From assembly GCA_017883355.1 (NCBI GenBank), contig JADGNS010000190.1:1-7673 (forward strand): 7,673 nucleotides of DNA, given 5' to 3'. This DNA comes from Candidatus Solibacter sp. GTDB lineage: Bacteria > Acidobacteriota > Terriglobia > Bryobacterales > Bryobacteraceae. Of the stretch, positions 1 through 6,044 are shown piece by piece. A model generated the notes under the pieces. The model saw only the letters and a list, made by a program, of their open reading frames with translations. It had not been told where the DNA came from and did no database searches. Both the position numbers and the translations under genes were made by a program. How positions within the stretch are numbered: the stretch's first letter is position 1; the number at the start of each line of letters is the position of its first letter.

Positions 1-15
1 AGATTAGGTGCCAAT

Positions 16-78
16 GGAAGACCGCTCCCTGACGGTCGCGGCTCCGATCAGAGCCACGACCGTAAGGGAGTGGTTTCC
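16..78. repeat. Long imperfect inverted repeat (stem-loop)
   Basis: The left arm at 21-44 and the right arm at 51-74 are reverse complements at 21 of 24 positions, around a 6-base loop (45-50, CGATCA). The inner 20 bp (25-44 with 51-70) match at 18 of 20. The stem continues with GGAA (16-19) against TTCC (75-78) after a one-base bulge at position 20. One inner mismatch becomes a G-U pair in minus-strand RNA, so the fold is slightly stronger in the direction of the permease gene that ends about 100 bp away. There is no T-run after either arm, so it is not a standard intrinsic terminator. It could be a REP-like intergenic palindrome, a 3' RNA-stabilising hairpin or a protein-binding site. The repeat is certain; its role is unknown. 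Confidence 0.7.
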
Positions 79-123
79 GGCAAAGGAAAAACACTACGCA
101 TTCCCGTGAAAGTCCATCCCTGG

Positions 124-154
124 CAGTCGAACCGATTTCCGTCGCATCGGACTG
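124..154. other. Weak bulged stem-loop downstream of the permease gene
   Basis: CCGAT (132-136) pairs with ATCGG (146-150) around a 9-base loop. CAGT (124-127) pairs with ACTG (151-154) after a 4-base bulge. It lies about 25 bp past the permease stop codon, where a terminator could sit, but no U-tract follows it in minus-strand RNA. I saw no gene in the rest of 1-179. The stem is short enough to be chance. Confidence 0.25.
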
Positions 155-179
155 GAGGATGCAGCCACCTGACCTGCCG

Positions 180-2603
180 CTATTCGTTCCGCAATGCGGT
201 CAGCGGGTCCACCCGCGACGCGCGGCGCGCCGGCAGCCAGCAGGCCACAATCGATACCACTACGAGCAGCGCCGCCGACACGCCGAAGACCAGCGGATCG
301 CGCGCGTCCACCCGGAATAGCAGCGTGCTCAAATACCGCGTCAGCACCAGTCCTCCCGCCAGTCCCCCGGCCAGACCCGCCGCCACCAGCGTCATTCCCT
401 GGCGCTGCACGTGCCAGGCAACCTGCGAGGACCGCGCCCCCAACGCCATCCGGATGCCGATCTCGCCCGTGCGCTGCGCCACCACGAAGGACATCACGCC
501 GTACACCCCGATGGCCGCCAGCAGCATCGCCGACGCCGCAAAAAAAGCCAGCAGCACCAGGGAGAGGCGCCGCTGCGCGATCGATTTCGATACCACGTCC
601 GTCATCGGCTGGATGGCGTACACAGGCTGCGAACGGTCCACTCCAAGAATCGCGGCGTGGATCGCCGGACCCAGCCGCGCCGGGTCTCCCGCGGTCCGCG
701 CCAGCACCGTCATCGACGTCACCGTGCCCGAAGGGAACGACGGCATCTGCGCCTGCGCCGCATAGACCTGCACGGGGGTGTCCTGATCCAACCCGGCGGC
801 TTTCACATCCGCCACCACGCCCACGATCTCGCGCCAGCGCGGCGGATCGCTGAACCCGATCTCCAATTGCTTGCCGATGGGGTCTTCGTGCGGGAAGTAG
901 CGGTCCACCAACGTCTGATTGACGACGGCCACCAGCGGCGAACCCTGGGCGTCGCGTGCCGTGATGGCGCGGCCGCGCGTCAGGCGCATGCCCATGGCGT
1001 CGAAGAACGCCGCCGTCACGGCGAAATAGTTGGCCACCGGCGCTTGCGCGGGCGTCACCGCGGGCCGGCCGGCGAAGCGCATGATGTAAATCGGACCGCC
1101 CAGCAGGGGCACGTCGCTGGCGATCGCCGCCAGGCGCACGCCGGGCAGTGCCGATACCTTCTCCAGAATGCCGCGCGCCAGTTGAATCTGCAGATCCGGA
1201 TGGTCGCGATACTTCACCGGCGCCGGGGAGATGCGCATCGTCATGAGGCGCTCGGGGTCGAACCCCGCGTCCACGCGCGCGACTTCGTAGAAGCTGCGCA
1301 TCAGGAGTCCGGCGCCGGATAGCAGGACAAGCGCCATGCCCACCTGCGCGGCCACCAGCGCGCTACGCAGGGGATTGCGCCCGCTGGAGCCGCGCATGCC
1401 CTCCTTGAGCATCGAGTTGACGTCGATGCGCGAGGCGAACCACGCCGGGGCCAGGCCGAAGAGAATCCCCGTGGCCAGGGACAGCGCGAGCGCCAAGCCG
1501 ACGGCGCGGCCGTTCAGCGCGACCTCTTCCAGGCGCGGGATGGTCGCCGGAGCGAGCGAGATCAAGCCGCGGAGCGCCACCTGCGCCAGCATCAGGCCGG
1601 TGGCTCCGCCGAGCGTGGCCAGCACGACGCTCTCCGTGAGCATCTGCGTGACGATGGTGGAGCGTCCCGCCCCCAGCGACGTGCGGATGGCGATCTCGCG
1701 CCGCCGGCCCGAGGCCTTCGCCAGGAGCAGGTTGGCGACGTTGGCGCAGGCAATCAGCAGCACCGCGCCCACCGCGCCCAATAGCACCAGAAGCGCCGGA
1801 CGCACGGTCCCCACCAGGTCATCGAGCACCAGGTTGACCGCCGCCGTTTCGTCGGCGTTGAGGTCGGGATATTGCTGCGCGAGCCGTGCGGCGATGGTCT
1901 GAAACTCGGCGCGCGCTCTCTCCAGCGGAACGCCATCCTTGAGGCGCGCGATCACGCGGAGGCGGTGGAAGTCGCGCCGCGCTTTGGTGGCCGCATCGAG
2001 TGCGAGGGGCGACCACATCACGGCTTGCGCCGGATATTCGAAGCCGCGCGGCATGACGCCGACGACAGTCCGCGTCCGTCCGTTGATTTCAATCTGCCGG
2101 CCCACAATGGCGGTGTCCGCGCCGAAGCGCTGCTGCCACGCCGTGAAACCCACGACGACCACCGCATCGCGGCCCGGTTGATCTTCCTCCGCCGTGAAGA
2201 CGCGCCCGAGCAGGGCGGGAACGCCCAGCGCGGCGAAGAATCCCGGATCGCAGATGGCGCCGAGGAAGCGTTCCGGCTCGCTGTCGCGCGAGGCCAGGTT
2301 GAAGGTGGCCTGCTGGTAGGCGCCGATGGCGGAGAAGGATCGGCTTTGCGCGCGCCAGTCGTAATAATTCCCGGGCGCCGCCACCAGGCGGGGCAGATTG
2401 CGCGTGGGTGCGCTCTCCCACACGTTGACCAGCCGGTCGGACTGCGGGAACGGAAGCGGATGCAGCAGGATGCCGTCAGTCACGCTGAACATGGCGCTGG
2501 TGGCGCCGATGCCGAGGCCCGTCGCCAGAATTGCGGACAGCGCGAGCGCCGGGTTCTTGCGCATCATGCGCGCGGTGAATTTCAAGTTCTGCAGCAGTCC
2601 CAT
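180..2603 (-). CDS. ADOP-type ABC transporter permease (duplicated MacB_PCD/FtsX, no ATPase)
   Basis: This is an 807-residue inner-membrane protein of the acidobacterial duplicated orphan permease type, matching the roughly 800-residue family length. Residues about 18-44 form the first membrane helix, in the family-typical stretch RKNPALALSAIL...GIGATSAMFSV. A MacB-like periplasmic core follows (about 45-265), then a first FtsX domain (about 268-395) with the cytoplasmic motif RREIAIRTSLGAG. The pattern then repeats: a helix (about 412-435), a second periplasmic core (about 436-675) and a second FtsX domain (about 680-800) with GEIGIRMALGA, ending in PARRASRVDPLTALRNE. I chose the ATG at 2603 because GGGGAG lies 4 bases before it; the upstream TTG at 2615 has no ribosome site. 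Related MacB/LolCDE permeases couple ATP hydrolysis to envelope export, but no ATPase is encoded here, so substrate and energy source are unknown. The frame is intact. Confidence 0.93.
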   Translation of the reverse strand: MGLLQNLKFTARMMRKNPALALSAILATGLGIGATSAMFSVTDGILLHPLPFPQSDRLVNVWESAPTRNLPRLVAAPGNYYDWRAQSRSFSAIGAYQQATFNLASRDSEPERFLGAICDPGFFAALGVPALLGRVFTAEEDQPGRDAVVVVGFTAWQQRFGADTAIVGRQIEINGRTRTVVGVMPRGFEYPAQAVMWSPLALDAATKARRDFHRLRVIARLKDGVPLERARAEFQTIAARLAQQYPDLNADETAAVNLVLDDLVGTVRPALLVLLGAVGAVLLIACANVANLLLAKASGRRREIAIRTSLGAGRSTIVTQMLTESVVLATLGGATGLMLAQVALRGLISLAPATIPRLEEVALNGRAVGLALALSLATGILFGLAPAWFASRIDVNSMLKEGMRGSSGRNPLRSALVAAQVGMALVLLSGAGLLMRSFYEVARVDAGFDPERLMTMRISPAPVKYRDHPDLQIQLARGILEKVSALPGVRLAAIASDVPLLGGPIYIMRFAGRPAVTPAQAPVANYFAVTAAFFDAMGMRLTRGRAITARDAQGSPLVAVVNQTLVDRYFPHEDPIGKQLEIGFSDPPRWREIVGVVADVKAAGLDQDTPVQVYAAQAQMPSFPSGTVTSMTVLARTAGDPARLGPAIHAAILGVDRSQPVYAIQPMTDVVSKSIAQRRLSLVLLAFFAASAMLLAAIGVYGVMSFVVAQRTGEIGIRMALGARSSQVAWHVQRQGMTLVAAGLAGGLAGGLVLTRYLSTLLFRVDARDPLVFGVSAALLVVVSIVACWLPARRASRVDPLTALRNE

Positions 2604-2734
2604 GGCGCTCCCCAAACTATACTAACGGGCGGAAGTTGGAAGCGTTTGGTGGGACCGAGGCCCGCCCCGAACGCCAATTCCACACGTGGTGGTAAAGTGA
2701 AAAGATCTAGCCCGAATTTTCTTAGGAGATTGCC
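2604..2734. promoter_or_regulatory. Divergent intergenic region, presumed promoters for the permease and the DUF3738 gene
   Basis: This gap separates two genes pointing away from each other, so both promoters should lie here. On the minus strand TAGTAT (2624-2619) or TATAGT (2621-2616) resembles a -10 element about 13-16 bases before the permease ATG, but no good -35 is visible. On the plus strand TAAAGT (2693-2698) is a weak -10 candidate, again without a -35. A short stem is possible between 2648-2653 and 2661-2666, and a CACGTG palindrome lies near 2684. No regulator-binding site can be named from the sequence. The promoter role is inferred from gene layout. Confidence 0.35.
2724..2729 (+). 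promoter_or_regulatory. Shine-Dalgarno AGGAGA for the DUF3738 gene
   Basis: AGGAG ends 6 bases before the ATG at 2735. This near-consensus site fixes the start. The encoded N-terminus is a good signal peptide, which agrees with it. Confidence 0.75.
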
Positions 2735-3868
2735 ATGAAAAAGTTCATGCTCTCGATGGTAGCTCTCGCGGCGCTGTCGGGAAACGCGCTGCTTGCTCAA
2801 GACTTGACCGGTACCTGGCAGGGCACACTCAAGCTGCCCGACGGTAGAGAACTGCGGACGGTCGTCAAGGTTTCCAAGGCTGACGGAGGCGCCCTGCGCG
2901 GTATCTTCTACAGCATCGACCAGTCGGGCCAGGGCGTCCCGGCCAACCCGATCACGGTACAAGGCTCGGCGGTGAAAATGTCGATACCCGGGATTGGGGG
3001 CTCCTATGAGGGAAAGCTGGAAGCCGACGGAGACTCCATCACCGGGAACTTCACACAGGGACCGAACCCGCTGCCGTTGAACCTGAAGCGTGCCACCGCC
3101 CAGACCGCCTGGGCGATTCCCGATCCTCCGCCGCCTCCCAAGCCGATGGCCGCCGATGCCACTCCGGAGTTTGAAGTGGCCACCATCAAGCCCGCCACGC
3201 CCGACCGGCCCGGCAAGGCATTCATGGTCAGGGGCCGTCAGTTTTCCACCGTCAATACGACACTCGCCGATCTGGTCACCTTCGCCTACGGGATTCATGC
3301 CAAGCAGATCGCTGGCGCACCGGCCTGGGTCGAAACCGAGAAGTTCGATGTGGCGGCGCAGCCCAAAGCAGAGGGTCAGCCCAACGACAAACAGTGGAAG
3401 GCCATGGTTCAAAAACTGCTGGCCGATCGTTTCAAGCTCACCTTCCATCGCGACAAGAAGGAGCTCTCGGTATACGCCATTACCGTCGGCAAGAACGGAC
3501 CGAAGCTCACCAAGAGCGAAAGTACGGGCAACCTTCCCGGCCTGTTCTTCCGGGGGCTCGGAAATTTACCCGCCATCAACGCCACCATGGCGGACTTCGC
3601 CGGCGTGATGCAGAGCGCGGTTCTCGATCGGCCGGTCGTCGATCAGACAGGACTTGCCGGAAGGTGGGACTTCACGCTGCTCTGGACGCCCGATGAGTTT
3701 CAGTTCGGCGGCCTTGGGGTTAGACCGCCGCCGCCCCCAACTGACAAAGCGGCGCCTCCCGATCTGTTCACCGCGTTCCAGGAGCAGCTCGGCTTGAAGC
3801 TCGAATCCACCAAGGCCCAGGCGGAAGTCTTCGTGGTCGATAAGGTCGCCAAGCCAACCGATAACTAG
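2735..3868 (+). CDS. Secreted TIGR03435 / DUF3738 family protein with N-terminal beta-rich domain
   Basis: The 377-residue product begins with a signal peptide (MKKFMLSMVALAALSGNALLA, likely cut near residue 21). Residues about 23-120 form a beta-rich, lipocalin-like region starting LTGTWQGTLKLPDGRE and holding SYEGKLEADGDSITGNF. A proline-rich linker (about 128-138, PDPPPPPKP) leads to a DUF3738/TIGR03435 domain (about 145-374). Its hallmarks are FEVATIKPATPD (146-157), LVTFAYGIHAKQIAGAPAWV (180-199), LLADRFKLTFHRDKKELSVY (228-247), DRPVVDQTGLAGRWDFTLLW (298-317) and FTAFQEQLGLKLESTKAQAE (345-364). A second proline run (331-335) falls before the last block. The family is greatly expanded in Solibacter-like acidobacteria and has no established function; elsewhere the domain is found with BlaR1-like M56 peptidases. 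Export to the periplasm or beyond is inferred from the signal peptide. The gene stands alone, divergent from the permease and followed by a terminator. Confidence 0.93.
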   Translation: MKKFMLSMVALAALSGNALLAQDLTGTWQGTLKLPDGRELRTVVKVSKADGGALRGIFYSIDQSGQGVPANPITVQGSAVKMSIPGIGGSYEGKLEADGDSITGNFTQGPNPLPLNLKRATAQTAWAIPDPPPPPKPMAADATPEFEVATIKPATPDRPGKAFMVRGRQFSTVNTTLADLVTFAYGIHAKQIAGAPAWVETEKFDVAAQPKAEGQPNDKQWKAMVQKLLADRFKLTFHRDKKELSVYAITVGKNGPKLTKSESTGNLPGLFFRGLGNLPAINATMADFAGVMQSAVLDRPVVDQTGLAGRWDFTLLWTPDEFQFGGLGVRPPPPPTDKAAPPDLFTAFQEQLGLKLESTKAQAEVFVVDKVAKPTDN

Positions 3869-3874
3869 TTCCGG

Positions 3875-3893
3875 GTCCAGCAAATAACTGGAC
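3875..3893 (+). other. Stem-loop just after the DUF3738 gene
   Basis: GTCCAG (3875-3880) and CTGGAC (3888-3893) form a perfect 6-bp stem with a 7-base loop, starting 6 bases after the stop codon. No T-run follows. It is the first of three consecutive stem-loops in the 3' region and may stabilise the transcript end or be chance. Confidence 0.4.
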
Positions 3894-3902
3894 ATATGTG
3901 GG

Positions 3903-3944
3903 GCAGCCAATCCTGGCTGCAAGCCGCCTTTCAGGCGGCTTTTT
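3903..3944 (+). terminator. Intrinsic terminator with a preceding tandem hairpin
   Basis: The terminator stem is AAGCCGCCT (3921-3929) with AGGCGGCTT (3933-3941), a perfect 9-bp GC-rich stem with loop TTC. It is followed by a T-run (TTTTT at 3940-3944) on the plus strand. Directly before it, GCAGCCA (3903-3909) and TGGCTGC (3914-3920) form another perfect 7-bp stem with loop ATCC. The T-tract orientation fits termination of the DUF3738 gene. Read from the minus strand the same stems lack a U-tract, so stopping the converging VWA transcript here would be less efficient or Rho-dependent. Confidence 0.78.
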
Positions 3945-3969
3945 CTTGCCACTCCTGGCGCCTGTCCCG

Positions 3970-6042
3970 TTACTGCACCAGCATCACAGATGTCTGCCAG
4001 AACGCCGCCGCCTGCGCATTCGGATCGAGCACGGTCACCTGCAGGCGATACTCGCCGGTGGCCAGTTTATCAATCGGAATACTCAGCTTGATCGGCATCG
4101 TGTTCAAGCGGCTCGCCACGTGCTCGGCCACCGGCACCGGCGCTGTCTCGAACGCCTTGGCGTCCCCGCGGTAGAACGTGACGAACGCAGCCAGCGGATG
4201 CGGAGGCTCCGCGCCCTGCTGGTAGGCTTGCAGGTACACGTACATCGGTTTGGCCTTACGGAACACGCGCGTGACGCTCGGAATCAGCTTCTGCCCTTCC
4301 TGCACCAGCGGATTGACGCTGTCCAGCACCTGGCTTTTCTCTTTGTCCTTGGTGGCATTAAACAGCGCGTCGTCAAGCTGAATTCGCTGGCTGCTCAGCA
4401 CCACGGAGCTGATGGCGATCTTCGATTCCACGGCCTCGGTGTTGGGGTTCAGGTTCGGAATCTTCACCGACGTTTCGTACGTGCCGATTCGCCCGGTCTC
4501 CGCGTCGCGCGCCAGGAACTTGATCCGGTAATCGCCGGGCATCACGGTGAAGCCCGTATCGTAGGTAATCGGCCGCGTGGCAAGTTCCGCGGCGGTCGCA
4601 TCGCTCAACTTAATGTCGATCTTGTCGCGGACGTTGTTGGCCGGCCCGCCGCTGCGGATCTCGCCCATGAAATCGATCAGCGTATGCTCCGCCCCTCCGT
4701 GCTTGGCAAGTACTAACTCGCTGCCGGGGATCTTAATGGCGATGGGCACGAAATACTCGGCCCGATTCAACTGAAAGTAGTTCACTTCCATCGCCATGGT
4801 AAGTTCCGTAATCGGGTCGCCCAACATGAATGCATCTTCTAACTGCCGCTCTTTGTCGGTGGCTGTAAACTTCTTGAACTCCTTGCCGGCGAAGTAACTG
4901 CCGCGATAGTCGAGCTCCGCGGTAAGTTCGCCGTTGAGCGTGATCTTCACCTTGCGCTGCTTGCCATCCAGGGCTGCGTTGGAAGTGTAGTAACCCAGCA
5001 CGTAGTAGCTGACGATGGCCTTCTGCGCTTGCACGATACCCAGGCTCAGGTCGTTGGCGTCCAGCAGCGCCTTCCCGCCCGTGTCCGCCGCCAGCGACCA
5101 CAGCGTATCCTGCGTGCGCTGTAAATTGGAAATCGCGGTCATCGCCGTCGCCCCGGAGTACGCGCCGATTCCGCCCGGCGACGCACGCGTGGCGTCACCC
5201 ATCGGCGCCGATGCGATAAGACCCCGCGCGTCCACCGTAAAGAACGAGACTCCCGCCCGCGTAGCCGCATTGATCGTGGCGCGAAGCTGCGCGTGATTGT
5301 CCGTGCCGTTCAGTCGCAGCCCGCTGGCGAAGTAGATGAGCGACTTTTTCTCGTTGAGCGTTCCCAGCATCTTGGCCGCCGTCTGCAGCGCGGAAAGCTG
5401 GCGATCCGTGCGGAAGATCGCGAACTCTCCGCCGTTTTGGCCGAATGCGCCGTCCACTACCGGCTCGGGCACGTTCTCGTCTTCGCCCACGATCATCGTC
5501 TGCAACGTGGCGAGCAGTCGTTCGCGGTCGCCCGTGAAGTCCTCGTGCACCGTCACCTCGCCTCCCGCATACACCATGATGGCCATCAGATCGGCGGGCG
5601 TCATCATCTTGCGAATGAACTCCTGCGCCGCCCCAATGGCGCGCGACTGGTCCGCCGGAGGCATTGACGTCATATCGAAATACAGCGCCAGCAGGCGGCG
5701 GTCGGCGTATCGCAGGTCCAGCGGACGCTCCGCCGCAATCTGCGTGTGCGCCAGGCGTGGGATGGCAGCCACCCGGTCCGTCAGCGTGGGCGCGGGCCGG
5801 ATTTCCTCGAGCCTCTGAAACTCCAGGAATGCAACCGTCTGCGGTATGCCGTTTTCCGTGACCGCAAAATCCTTCGCGGTCAGGCCCTCCACCGGCTTGC
5901 CGCCCTTGTCCTTCACCGTCACCTGTTCCACCACCAGCCGCGTCTCGGAATGAAAGACCGGCAGCTCTTGAGGAGGAGTTGCGGGCTGCTGTGCGGCCAT
6001 GGGAAATGCGGTACACAGCAACAGCGGAAGCAATCGGCGCAT
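3970..6042 (-). CDS. Secreted VWFA-related acidobacterial protein (TIGR03436 type)
   Basis: The 690-residue product starts with a signal peptide (MRRLLPLLLCTAFPMAA, cut near residue 17; the Cys at 10 is not in a canonical lipobox). Residues about 33-80 are a short beta domain with VEQVTVKDKGGKPVEGLTAKDF, the usual opening of this family. A von Willebrand factor A domain follows (about 112-350): strand LLALYFDMTSM (117-127), KKSLIYFASGL (232-242), SFFTVDARGL (266-275) and SYYVLGYY (345-352). The long C-terminal half (about 395-690) is beta-rich and has no named fold I can assign. The canonical metal motif DxSxS is altered to D123-M-T-S-M127. VWA domains mediate protein-protein contact; partner and function here are unknown. 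I chose the ATG at 6042 because it starts a clear signal peptide behind a ribosome site; the frame stays open to 6288 but only as out-of-frame receptor sequence. The gene lies 2 bp after the receptor stop codon. Confidence 0.92.
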   Translation of the reverse strand: MRRLLPLLLCTAFPMAAQQPATPPQELPVFHSETRLVVEQVTVKDKGGKPVEGLTAKDFAVTENGIPQTVAFLEFQRLEEIRPAPTLTDRVAAIPRLAHTQIAAERPLDLRYADRRLLALYFDMTSMPPADQSRAIGAAQEFIRKMMTPADLMAIMVYAGGEVTVHEDFTGDRERLLATLQTMIVGEDENVPEPVVDGAFGQNGGEFAIFRTDRQLSALQTAAKMLGTLNEKKSLIYFASGLRLNGTDNHAQLRATINAATRAGVSFFTVDARGLIASAPMGDATRASPGGIGAYSGATAMTAISNLQRTQDTLWSLAADTGGKALLDANDLSLGIVQAQKAIVSYYVLGYYTSNAALDGKQRKVKITLNGELTAELDYRGSYFAGKEFKKFTATDKERQLEDAFMLGDPITELTMAMEVNYFQLNRAEYFVPIAIKIPGSELVLAKHGGAEHTLIDFMGEIRSGGPANNVRDKIDIKLSDATAAELATRPITYDTGFTVMPGDYRIKFLARDAETGRIGTYETSVKIPNLNPNTEAVESKIAISSVVLSSQRIQLDDALFNATKDKEKSQVLDSVNPLVQEGQKLIPSVTRVFRKAKPMYVYLQAYQQGAEPPHPLAAFVTFYRGDAKAFETAPVPVAEHVASRLNTMPIKLSIPIDKLATGEYRLQVTVLDPNAQAAAFWQTSVMLVQ

Positions 6043-6044
6043 GG

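Noticed and set aside
70..179. A small gene in the left non-coding segment
   Set aside because: The only open frame starts with GTG inside the inverted repeat, lacks a ribosome site and runs on antisense into the permease gene.
540..546. A7 homopolymer (T7 in the permease sense strand, reading GCT TTT TTT GCG) as a possible programmed frameshift site
   Set aside because: The frame is continuous to the family-typical C-terminus, and the run simply encodes Phe-Phe in a membrane helix. No evidence for a functional shifted product.
411..1322. Plus-strand open frames opposite the permease gene (also 1336-1902 and 1872-2738)
   Set aside because: They are antisense to an intact, well-recognised gene. 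Their translations are low-complexity Arg/His/Ala-rich with no signal peptide or motif.
2604..2615. TTG start for the permease four codons upstream
   Set aside because: There is no ribosome site before it. The G-rich site GGGGAG lies between it and the ATG at 2603.
2582..3448. Minus-strand open frame (288 codons) spanning the divergent gap and the DUF3738 gene
   Set aside because: It covers a gene with signal peptide, ribosome site and family motifs on the other strand. It also runs across the intergenic gap and overlaps the permease start.
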